This document shows positions 56,481 through 64,000 of a stretch of 64,000 nucleotides of DNA, one piece after another. Numbering within the stretch: the first letter of the stretch is position 1; each line of letters starts with the position of its first letter. The stretch lies in contig OW240921.1 of assembly GCA_933207985.1 (NCBI GenBank), forward strand, positions 102,056,274 to 102,120,273, in the 5' to 3' direction. The DNA comes from Pelobates cultripes. Lineage: Eukaryota > Chordata > Amphibia > Anura > Pelobatidae. The position numbers and the translations under genes are program-made. The notes beneath the pieces are model-generated. The model searched no databases, had not been told where the DNA came from, and saw only the letters and a list, made by a program, of their open reading frames with translations.

Positions 56481-57014
56481 CAGAAGATGGATGTTGCAAC
56501 AGGACAATGACCCAAAGCATAGAAGTAAATCAACAACATAATGGCTTAAACAGAAGAAAATACGCCTTCTGAAGTGGCCCACTCAGAGTCCTGACCTCAA
56601 CCCGATTGAGATGTTGTGGCATGACCTCAAGAAAGCGATTCACATCAGACATCCCAGAATATTGCTGAACTGAAACAGTTCTGTAAAGAGGAATGGTCAA
56701 GAATTACTCCTGTCTGTTGTGCACGTCTGATCTGCAACTACAGGAAATGTTTGGTTGAAGTTATTGCTGCCAAAGGAGGTTCATCCAGTTATTAAATCCA
56801 AGGGTTCACATACTTTTTCCACCTGCACTGTGAATGTTTACATGGTGTGTGCAATAAAAATATGGCAACATTTCATTCTTTGTGTGTTCTTAGTTTAAGC
56901 AGACTGTGATTGTCTATTGTTGTGACTTAGATGATGATCAGATCACATTTTATGACCAATTTGTGCAGAAATCCATCTCATTCCAAAGGGTTCACATACT
57001 TTCTCTTGCAACTG
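56481..57014 (+). mobile_element. Tc1-like transposon, 3' half
   Basis: The plus strand reads LQQDNDPKH (second catalytic Asp), then [18 protein letters not shown] (third acidic residue), and a C-terminus ending VIAAKGGSSSY with a stop near 56796. The right terminus is CACATACTTTCTCTTGCAAC-TG followed by TA (57015-57016). A second CACATACTTTTTCC lies about 180 bp inside (about 56808), giving the IR/DR spacing. The 5' half is missing. A third Tc1 family in the window. Confidence 0.83.
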
Positions 57015-57062
57015 TAGATCCTCTCTCCCTACAAGCAATAAAGCATTCATCTTATTTGTTTA

Positions 57063-57099
57063 CATTTATATATATATATATTATATATATATATATTAT

Positions 57100-57131
<32 letters not shown>
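57063..57131. repeat. (AT)n microsatellite, left flank of the intact element
   Basis: Nearly pure AT/ATT repeat that abuts the first base of the split direct repeat. The right flank of the element (63177-63224) is also (AT)n. Confidence 0.85.
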
Positions 57132-57135
<4 letters not shown>

Positions 57136-57245
57136 GTTAGGTGCTTAAGATAGTACAGTGTGAAATACCATGAATAAGCGTAGGATGGTAAAAGGAGCAA
57201 GTCGGTTGTGGTGTGCCGAAACCGACGATGAGGTAGGCCTGAGAA
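57132..57245 (-). repeat. Split direct repeat B2 (3' terminus)
   Basis: Identical over about 115 bp to 57403-57517 (plus-strand start TTGTGTTAGGTGCTTAAG, end GGTAGGCCTGAGAAA). It forms the 3' end of the element. Confidence 0.9.
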
Positions 57246-57291
57246 AAGAAATAGAAAGGAAATAAATGTTAAAAGTGGTGTGGTGGGAGGG

Positions 57292-57402
57292 TCATTCAAC
57301 GCTGACCTCGAACGGTAAGGAGCAAGGTAAGGGGAGTGCCTTAAGTAGGCTAGGGGTAGCAAACCAGCACCTCCCACAAATGCAGGCAAATTGCCTTAAT
57401 AC
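57292..57402 (-). repeat. Split direct repeat A2
   Basis: Copy of the element's 5' terminus (63066-63176), 107 of 111 positions the same by my alignment, directly adjoining B1. The plus strand starts TCATTCAACGCTGACC and ends TTGCCTTAATAC. Confidence 0.88.
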
Positions 57403-57517
57403 TTGTGTTAGGTGCTTAAGATAGTACAGTGTGAAATACCATGAATAAGCGTAGGATGGTAAAAGGAGCAAGTCGGTTGTGGTGTGCCGAAACCGACGAT
57501 GAGGTAGGCCTGAGAAA
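57403..57517 (-). repeat. Split direct repeat B1
   Basis: Internal copy of the 3' terminus, lying 61 bp from the recombinase stop codon (57579). Joined to A2 it would re-create the A/B junctions needed for a circular intermediate. Confidence 0.88.
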
Positions 57518-57578
57518 GAAGAGGGCAAAAATTAAGTAATCAAATTTATTAACAGACAACCAATACATATACATTTTA

Positions 57579-58508
57579 TCAACCAGACATGTTTATGAAA
57601 GCATCCCATAATTCTTGTACTGGGTTCGGTATGTACCGTGAGTAAGCGGATGACTTCCAGCGCCCCAGTGTTTTGATAACATGAGTTGGGATGTTGACAC
57701 TGGAGGCTGTGGACGCGGCTCCTATACGAAAGGAGTGTCCTGAGTATTTGTTTGCGTTGAGGCCCAGTTGTGTGAGCAAGGACCTGACGTAGGTCATGAA
57801 GGTTGTAGTGGTGAGTACTGCACCTTGTAGTTGTAATAACGGTTGCGAGGGCAGTAAGTGATGGTGCTGTATGTAGGCATCAAGAACCTTGACGGGACAC
57901 CATCTGTTGTGCGTGGGATAGTACGGAATGTTTACAGGTATGTGCTGACTGGTTTTGGAGTGAGGTAAAGACAGGATGTAATGATCCATATGTTTTGTCA
58001 AGTGGGAATAGAGGAGGAATGGAGTGGTTTGGGTCGTGGAGGTCGTAGTGAATTCTCTAGGTCGTAGAAATCCATAGAAAGCGATGTATATTGCTGTTTT
58101 GATGATAGAATTTGTATTAGTGTCAAACGGTTTTAGGTCAAGTAGGTTAGATAATGCTTTGAAGATATGGTTATCTATGGGTAGCCTCTGGGCCAAATGT
58201 GTGGGTTCTGATTTTTGAATACCTCTGAATATGGTCTTAATTTGGTGAGAGGCCATGGAACTGTTGTTATTTGGGTGTAAGATGAGCATGTGGTGTTGAA
58301 TGCCAGTGAGATAGAGTTTGATGGTGTTGTATGAGATTTTGAGTTTAAGGTGGCAAAAGGAAGCAAACCCCAAAAAAGATGTCATAACAAACGGTTGTAT
58401 GATGTTATGTTCCAGAAGGAATCGTTTGAATAGTGTGAAAGCCCTGCTGTATGTTTTGTTTGTATTGTTTGAAAGTGCCAACTGGGACAATGTCCTGCTA
58501 TGCTGCAT
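57579..58508 (-). CDS. Tyrosine recombinase (integrase) of the Ngaro-type element
   Basis: 309 residues, ATG start at 58508. Residues 1-110 form the helical core-binding part (SNNTNKTYSRAFTLFKRF). The catalytic domain follows with Arg149 in FYGFLRPREF, a Lys near 185 (HSKT), His258-x-x-Arg261 in GHSFRIGAAS, Trp284 in LGRWKSSAYS, and the nucleophile Tyr292 in SRYI. These are the R-K-HxxR-W-Y positions of tyrosine recombinases, all present. The enzyme would insert circular element DNA without target duplication. The start lies 8 nt after the RT-RH stop, so it probably depends on the same transcript. No frameshift or stop is seen. Confidence 0.9.
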   Translation of the reverse strand: MQHSRTLSQLALSNNTNKTYSRAFTLFKRFLLEHNIIQPFVMTSFLGFASFCHLKLKISYNTIKLYLTGIQHHMLILHPNNNSSMASHQIKTIFRGIQKSEPTHLAQRLPIDNHIFKALSNLLDLKPFDTNTNSIIKTAIYIAFYGFLRPREFTTTSTTQTTPFLLYSHLTKHMDHYILSLPHSKTSQHIPVNIPYYPTHNRWCPVKVLDAYIQHHHLLPSQPLLQLQGAVLTTTTFMTYVRSLLTQLGLNANKYSGHSFRIGAASTASSVNIPTHVIKTLGRWKSSAYSRYIPNPVQELWDAFINMSG

Positions 58509-58516
58509 GATGACGT

Positions 58517-60259
58517 CTAGTCCAGTATGAGTTGTTGAAATGTTGGAGTGATGGTGGCTGTGGGTGCTGCTGACGGGAGTGCTTGATGAAACTCCTGAAA
58601 TTTAAAGCGAGACAAATTGTCAGCAGCTGTGTTATATACACCTGGCACATGGAAACAACATAGGAAGAAATTATGACAAGCTGCCAACCAAGTGAGTTTC
58701 CTCAGAAATCTCATGATCGTAAGAGATTTGGAACGACCTTTGTTGATGATGTGACAGGTTGCCTGGTTGTCTGAGTAACAACGCACTGGCGTATTAGCCC
58801 ATAAATGACCCCACGCTACGGCAGCCGCCACTATGGGGTAGATCTCAAAAAGAGCTGAGGTAGTGGAAAAACCTTCCAAATCCTGAACTGCTGAAGGCCA
58901 GCTGCCCCAAAGCCATTCGTTCCCAAAAATTGCTGCAAAACCAGTGGTAGATGCCGCATCTGACCAAATGGTAGGAGATGATTCAGTCAATTGAGGGAGG
59001 AACATACTTTTACCATTCCAAGTGGTTAAAAATCTCTTCCACATGTTTAGATCTGCCGTAGCTTGGGCATCTAAGGACAACCTGTGCGTGTCATGTAGAA
59101 AAAGTGGGAAAAGATACAATAGTCGTGAAATAAAGGAGCGGCCTTGAGGTATGATGCGCATCGCAAAATTTAGTGACCCTAGCAGGGACTGTAGCTCTTT
59201 GCGGTTGCAAGTGCCGAGCTGTAGGTAGTTGTTTATGTAAGTGAGAATATTCTCTATCTTATCGTATGGTAGGCTTGCTTGCATTGTGGCAGAGTCTAAT
59301 TGGATACCCAGAAAAGTGATAACCGTGTCTGGCCCTTCTGTTTTCTTTGGGGAGATGGGTACACCTAGTTGCTCAAACAGCTTAGTGGTAGCTTTGAGGC
59401 TAGTGGGAGGTGAAGTATTCTCCTCGACCAGTAGGAAATCGTCCAAGTAATGTAATACCGTAGGGCAGCCGGCTATGTTCAATAGTAACCAGCATAATGC
59501 TTCGGCAAATGTGTCGAAAATAGCTGGGCTACTTTTGGACCCAAAAGTTAACCGGGAGAAAAAATAGTAGTTCCCGGACCACTTGATGCCATGCAGGTGC
59601 CACAGTGTGGGGTGGATATGGAGTAATTTGAAGGCGTTAGTAATGTCGGTCTTACTGAGCCAGGCCCCAACCCCTGCTTGTATGATAGCTATAATGGCGT
59701 GATCTATGGTGGTGTATTGCAGAGAGAATTCCTCAGAGGGTATGAGGGAATTAAGACTGGGGTTGGCCGATGAGTGGGGAGCCGATAAGTCAATGATGAG
59801 TCTCTGTTTTTGGGAAGATTTCCCTGTGACAATACCAATAGGGTTGGTGCGCCATTCTGTGAATGGAGGAGTTCTAAAAGGCCCCAATACAAAGCCCTCA
59901 TCCACTTCTTGGGCTATGAGGGTGTCAACCACTGTGGGGTTGTGTTGGGCGGATTGTAGGTTAGGGCATTCCAGAGTTCCAAGGCTTGGAATACATTTTA
60001 TTTGTACACATGTTCTTTGCATGTGCCCTAAAACATTTTGAACAGACATGCAATAGTCTACATCCACTGTAATTACAAGACCCAACATTGAAATTATTAC
60101 ATATTTGGGACTTGCCCAGAAACTTGATTGGGCGTCCCAATTTGTCTTTCGATGGTTTCCCTGGATCCCCAGAGGAACTAGTTCCTTGTGTGGAGGCATG
60201 TCCGTCTGCCGTGTTGGGACAAAAATTAGTAGTATGGGTTGTGGAGGAGCAGTATGCAC
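58517..60259 (-). CDS. Reverse transcriptase-RNase H of the Ngaro-type element
   Basis: Open frame of 580 codons. The first codon (60259) is GTG, and the first ATG is at 60199 (residue 21). Homology begins only near residue 95, because the earlier part overlaps gag in another frame, so the real start or a frameshift from gag is unresolved. RT: LIIDLSAPHSSANPSLNSL (about 154-172), Asp205 in LSKTDITNAF, Tyr-Leu-Asp273-Asp274 in LHYLDDFLLV. RNase H: Asp434 (IWSDAAS), Glu472 (FEIYPIV), Asp497 (CYSDNQA) and Asp547 (NTAADNLSR), all four acidic residues present. No methyltransferase domain follows. It would copy the genomic RNA and degrade the template. Confidence 0.9.
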   Translation of the reverse strand: MHTAPPQPILLIFVPTRQTDMPPHKELVPLGIQGNHRKTNWDAQSSFWASPKYVIISMLGLVITVDVDYCMSVQNVLGHMQRTCVQIKCIPSLGTLECPNLQSAQHNPTVVDTLIAQEVDEGFVLGPFRTPPFTEWRTNPIGIVTGKSSQKQRLIIDLSAPHSSANPSLNSLIPSEEFSLQYTTIDHAIIAIIQAGVGAWLSKTDITNAFKLLHIHPTLWHLHGIKWSGNYYFFSRLTFGSKSSPAIFDTFAEALCWLLLNIAGCPTVLHYLDDFLLVEENTSPPTSLKATTKLFEQLGVPISPKKTEGPDTVITFLGIQLDSATMQASLPYDKIENILTYINNYLQLGTCNRKELQSLLGSLNFAMRIIPQGRSFISRLLYLFPLFLHDTHRLSLDAQATADLNMWKRFLTTWNGKSMFLPQLTESSPTIWSDAASTTGFAAIFGNEWLWGSWPSAVQDLEGFSTTSALFEIYPIVAAAVAWGHLWANTPVRCYSDNQATCHIINKGRSKSLTIMRFLRKLTWLAACHNFFLCCFHVPGVYNTAADNLSRFKFQEFHQALPSAAPTATITPTFQQLILD

Positions 60260-61130
60260 AAGCTGGTGTTCTTAGACCTGCAAAGTGTCTGCAAAATAAG
60301 ACGGTATCAATCCTTCCCCAGTTGGATCGTGTTCCGTACTGGGAGAAGGCTCCAGCCACTTTTGCAGAAAAAGACCTATGGTAGTCATAGAATGGCGAAC
60401 CACCATATTTGTTGCCCAGGTCTACCAGCTTGTGCATATAGAGATCAAACTCCTCTCTTCTGTTGGGATAAACCGCACAGATGACATCCCTGTAAATACC
60501 AAACGCTAGTACAAATTCTGGGATAGTCAGTTTCCTGTTCAGGCGGGCATCCCTAGATCTGACAATAACAGAAACATCATCATAAGCATACGTCTTATGT
60601 TCCACAATGTCCTGGGAGGCAATCAACAGGGAAGCCAGGTTGACGTCTTTACCTTCCAGGATATCCCTTTTGATATGCTCAGGTATCATGTGGGCCGGGC
60701 TAACTTCCTGGTCATCCAAGGTGCTGGCTGGAGCGACTAATGGCAAGGCTGGTGTTTGTACCGCAGCCGCGGGTGGCCCTGCTAGAGTGAGGGCCGTGGT
60801 GACCGACTCAAGTTTCTCCAGCCTGGAGTTGACCTTGCTCATGGATGCCATGAGTGAGGATAACATGGCATGTATGTCACCTGGGATGGACTGGCTAGAT
60901 CCTTCCCCGGCATCCATGTTATTAGTCGATGTGCGTAGCAGTTTGAAAAGTTCTGCCTTCCTTGCTGTAGCAGGGTAGGGGATTTGTCGTCTCCTTAATT
61001 CCGTGGTTATGCGCGGGATCGTCCAGGATCTGATTGATGCTGGACTAGCTAGCTCTCCTCCTAGTGTGGGAGTGACAGCTCTAGCCGGGGTGCTAGGCAG
61101 GGAGAAATCCTCTACCCCTTCCTGAGACAT
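59961..61130 (-). CDS. Gag-like protein of the Ngaro-type element
   Basis: 389 residues from ATG at 61130 (the frame is open 12 codons further up, but from a TTG). In the 401-codon numbering, residues 45-80 resemble a SAP-type helix pair (ITTELRRRQIPYPATARKAE). A coiled-coil-prone stretch lies at 100-125. A zinc knuckle CAYCSSTTHTTNFC (CX2CX4HX4C) is at 303-316, a CCCH finger C-x7-C-x4-C-x3-H at 356-373, and CSKCFRAHAKNMC (CX2CX3HX4C) at 375-387. These would bind the element RNA and build the ribonucleoprotein. The end overlaps the RT-RH frame by about 300 nt in a different phase. Intact. Confidence 0.85.
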   Translation of the reverse strand: MSQEGVEDFSLPSTPARAVTPTLGGELASPASIRSWTIPRITTELRRRQIPYPATARKAELFKLLRTSTNNMDAGEGSSQSIPGDIHAMLSSLMASMSKVNSRLEKLESVTTALTLAGPPAAAVQTPALPLVAPASTLDDQEVSPAHMIPEHIKRDILEGKDVNLASLLIASQDIVEHKTYAYDDVSVIVRSRDARLNRKLTIPEFVLAFGIYRDVICAVYPNRREEFDLYMHKLVDLGNKYGGSPFYDYHRSFSAKVAGAFSQYGTRSNWGRIDTVLFCRHFAGLRTPACAYCSSTTHTTNFCPNTADGHASTQGTSSSGDPGKPSKDKLGRPIKFLGKSQICNNFNVGSCNYSGCRLLHVCSKCFRAHAKNMCTNKMYSKPWNSGMP

Positions 61131-63065
61131 ACTATAAATAAAACAATTAGTATATAGAACCACCAAATTGTACTGGCAGGCTAGCTAGGCCAGATGGTGA
61201 AAGTATTATACTTGTTTGGTGACAGGTGAGGCCCTGCTAATTGCCAAGCGGCTTGAGAGGCTCTATCTATGCGTTGGCGCGAGGGGTTATTGAGGCCACT
61301 TGATGTAGTGGCAGGAGTTTTAGGTCTCTCGGTGACTGTACGACAGAAAACAGGGGAAGGGAGTGACAGGTGAGGCCCTCTCTTTGCAACATGCGAGGCG
61401 GCTAGCTAATGTGTGGCCCGATGGGTGTTTGCCTCTGGAACGTTTGAGGCGGGGTGTTGGCCTCGCGGGACCACTAACTGATGGCGACTGCCAAGACGGG
61501 GTAAATACCTATTGGGAATCCTGTGACCCTATTGCCAGTACTGTAAACTAGGGGGATGAAATGAAATGTATGGTAGAATACCATATGAGCAGGTGTACGT
61601 ACCTGGTAGTATGACAAATCACAGGAATAAACCGTGTGGAGCAAATATATAAGCTTGCCAGCCTAAAAATGGGTAAAAGAGAGTAGTATGATGAGTGTGG
61701 AGTGTGAAAAGAAACAGACTTATAGCCTGTAGCAGCAATGTTTTAAAATTATGTTGAAACCATGGGAATAGATATGAGTGGCTCAGAAATGTGTGCATGC
61801 TTGAATAAGACATCTGAGGGAGGCCGTGGCCTATGTATAAACAATCTATGTGTTATGTGATAATGGTGTGTAAAGGAAAACATGAAATGTAGGCTATATA
61901 CATATGTATATGACTGTGCAGGAAACGTATGATTGGTTGGATCAGTACGTGTGATTCAACCCGAGTATGCATGAAAAAGGAATTAAGCCTTATGTGTCAT
62001 CGTCATGACAGAGAAATAAAGCCTGTAATATAGGCTGAGTGAATTGAAATGAAATGGATAATTATAAAACTCCTGGCGTGGGAGTTCAATGATCTGTACA
62101 GAAATGTAGCTGGTTTTATAGAAAGGGACATGGATGAGGTCATGGCCTATTTTACACAGCGTTATGTATGATATGTAGCAGAATAACCAAAGGCAGGGGT
62201 ACCCAAAATGATCTAAAGTGATGTATATCTATATGATATATTTGTATTGAAAAGATGTATCAACCCGAGAATTATTGCTTAAATGAACCTGTATCCTTTG
62301 TATGTGTTGTAGTAATAACACAGAAATGAGGCCTGTAACATAGGCTGAGTCCATTTGTATGAATGGATAAGTAATGCAGACCCCTGAAAGCGTGGGAGTC
62401 AAATGGTCTATACAGATAAGTGGACTTGATTTGTGGACGTAATACAATACTGACAATATTTGAAAGTAATAGAAATAATCTATTTAAACAAGCAATTCTT
62501 AACCGAACGTTATATACACATGAAATGGTGAATATAATGCATGAAAGGATTATACGTAATACATAGAAATAAAGCCGAAAGCAAATGTGAGGGAAACACA
62601 GAAGTTAGAATAGTTTAACCGTATGACTTTATGCGAACCGAAAGCGTGTTTGAGCGTATGTGAAAATTGCCGAACGGCAAAACAACCGAGTGATAATTCG
62701 TTTCAATATAACATGAAATAGGATATGCGAAATGACTATTGAACGATTAAATTTGTTCAGCCGAGTGTCCGTACGAATGAAAAAGCCCGCGAATGGCTTG
62801 AAACATTCGTGTCATAACCAGGGAAAAAAACACAAAGCGAGGACCCGTGCTGTACCGTACGCCGTGGGAACCGGTCCAGGTGTGACAGGTAGGTCTGACT
62901 TACAGTTTAGGAGTCCCTGGGACGCGATCTATGACGAAGACCGGAGTCAGAAGAAGCTGGATGGGCGGAAAGGCCTGAACAGGATTCCTGGACACAGCTA
63001 ACGTGGTGAAAACCTCGTGGATACTGACGCCAAGATGGCGTCTGAGAGAACCCGGAAGTGGATCC
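61131..63065 (-). promoter_or_regulatory. Long 5' leader of the Ngaro-type element
   Basis: About 1.9 kb between the A1 repeat and the gag ATG without a substantial ORF. It should contain promoter and RNA-packaging sequence, but no element is recognised by motif. Repeated phrases occur (GTAACATAGGCTGAGT and similar at about 62030 and 62335; GGTGAGGCCCT near 61226 and 61371). The GC content rises towards A1, where CCAAGATGGCG (63031) resembles a YY1 site. Confidence 0.5.
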
Positions 63066-63172
63066 TCATTCAACGCTGACCTCGAACAGTAAGGAGCAAG
63101 GTAAGGGGAGTGCTTTAAGTAGGCTAGGGGTAGTAAACCAGCACCTCCCACAAATTCAGGCAAATTGCCTTA

Positions 63173-63176
<4 letters not shown>
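63066..63176 (-). repeat. Split direct repeat A1 (5' terminus)
   Basis: The 5' end of the element in its own orientation, matching A2 with 4 differences in 111 bp. It is followed on the plus strand by (AT)n. Confidence 0.88.
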
Positions 63177-63227
<51 letters not shown>

Positions 63228-63569
63228 ACACAAGAGGGGGGTTGGCTGCACTCACCTGAACATGCATAAATGGTGGTGCTGCTGGGGGCCAAATAATACA
63301 AAACACAAGATCCAGCGCACCCACCTATCCACTAAACGGCAACTTCAATGTTGAAAGATTTTATTAGTTTTTTTAAAAACACCTAATCTAGGCAAAAATA
63401 ATGGGGGTTTAGTTACATTATATGATCATACATTGCATAAGCCTGCCACAACATCAATGCACCCCATCTTTGGCAGGTCCTACACTAACAGCCTAATGTC
63501 TGCTCTTATGAGATTAACCACTTACTTGAGGAAAAAAATTCCATCTGGGGCTCTCTGCAGTACAAGGCT
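63177..63569. repeat. (AT)n tract and unclassified interspersed repeat
   Basis: (AT)n at 63177-63224, then a repeat unit (GGCTGCACTCACCTGAACAT ... GAAAGATTTTATTAG, to about 63367) that recurs at 63663-63795 and, inverted, at about 63802-63890. The remaining 200 bp are unassigned. Confidence 0.7.
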
Positions 63570-64000
63570 AAATAGGGCCCTGGGATGAGGCACCTGTGAC
63601 AGGGAGGGGTGCAAAACAAAGGAGTTGGCTAGACTCCCAAATATATATATATGAAACAAGGGGGGGTTGGCTGCACTCACCTGAACATGCATAAATGGGG
63701 GTGCTGCTGGGGGCCAAATAATACAAAACACAAGATCCAGCGCACTCACCTAGCCACTAAACGGCAACTTCAATGTTGAAAGATTTTATTAGTTTTTAGT
63801 GGATAGGTGAGTGCGCTGGATCTTGTGTTTTGTATTATTTGGCCCCCAGCAGCACCCCCATTTATGCATGTTCAGGTGAGTGCAGACAACCCCCCCTTGT
63901 TTCATATATATATATATATATATATATATTTGGGTGTCTAGCCAACTCCTTGGTTTTGCACCCCTCCCTGTCACAGGTGCCTCATCCCAGGGCCCTATTT
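63570..64000. repeat. Foldback repeat (inverted arms of about 190 bp), cut by the window end
   Basis: 63570-63757 is the reverse complement of about 63802-64000, separated by about 44 bp containing AACTTCAATGTTGAAAG. The arms pair AAATAGGGCCC with GGGCCCTATTT at the outer edge, and CGCACTCACC with GGTGAGTGCG at the inner edge. The (AT)n part is longer in the right arm. The palindrome probably continues beyond 64000. Confidence 0.82.

Larger units (their letters stand above)
57132..63176 (-). mobile_element. Ngaro-type tyrosine-recombinase retrotransposon with three intact ORFs
   Basis: 6,045 bp, minus strand. Two repeat units define it. Unit A is at 63176-63066 and 57402-57292 (111 bp, 4 differences). 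Unit B is at 57517-57403 and 57245-57132 (about 115 bp, identical). In element orientation this reads A1-leader-gag-RT/RH-YR-B1-A2-(46 bp)-B2, the split-direct-repeat layout of the Ngaro/PAT groups. It is not the inverted repeats of DIRS1. No methyltransferase domain follows RNase H, and no SGNH domain is present, which fits Ngaro. All three frames are uninterrupted, so the copy may be young and possibly autonomous. Integration is expected to go through a circular cDNA cut by the recombinase. Both flanks are (AT)n. Confidence 0.88.

Noticed and set aside
57579..60259. DIRS1-type classification of the intact element
   Set aside because: There is no methyltransferase domain and the ends are split direct repeats instead of inverted repeats, which favours the Ngaro group.

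Overview
This window looks like repeat-dense, non-genic DNA from an amphibian, most likely a frog. I found no host protein-coding exon, rRNA or tRNA that I could defend. The organism call is an inference. It rests on TTAA-flanked MITEs starting AAAGGRR with the internal CACTATAGTG motif, on Tc1 families I associate with frogs and fish, and on DIRS, Ngaro, Penelope, CR1, L2 and L1 retroelements sitting together.

Layout. 0-2.5 kb: a probable LTR with its polypurine tract, then a TTAA MITE. 2.5-10 kb: CA-rich low-complexity DNA, a decayed Tc1 transposon and a TA-flanked MITE. 10.4-12.1 kb: a nearly intact Tc1 element whose transposase has one nonsense codon. 12.6-12.8 kb: a near-perfect 264-bp palindrome. 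17.3-21.3 kb: a decayed minus-strand Ngaro-type retrotransposon (tyrosine recombinase plus SGNH hydrolase), cut by an L2 copy and by a 1.4-kb L1-like element. 22.7-26.9 kb: an L1 3' end, a 35-bp minisatellite and a CR1 copy. 27-28.9 kb: a second decayed Ngaro element, plus strand, again with an SGNH domain. 30.2-32.3 kb: a DNA-transposon-like element with a large internal inverted repeat. 36.4-45.0 kb: an old L1 ORF2 split by a Penelope-like element (PLE) and by an internally deleted DIRS element. 45.0-46.3 kb: a second PLE fragment. 47-50 kb: minisatellites, then the most unique-looking stretch of the window. 50.9-55.8 kb: duplicated composite repeats built on Ngaro 3' ends.

57.1-63.2 kb holds the main feature: a minus-strand tyrosine-recombinase retrotransposon with three uninterrupted ORFs (gag, reverse transcriptase-RNase H, tyrosine recombinase). 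It is bounded by split direct repeats in the A1-ORFs-B1-A2-B2 order of the Ngaro group and sits inside an (AT)n tract. Gag would package the RNA, RT-RH would copy it, and the recombinase would integrate a circular cDNA. The rest is decayed and nested, and target-site duplications allow several insertions to be ordered in time. The last 0.4 kb is a foldback repeat running off the window edge.

All identifications come from reading the sequence and from knowledge of the families. No database search was run, so subfamily names are provisional.
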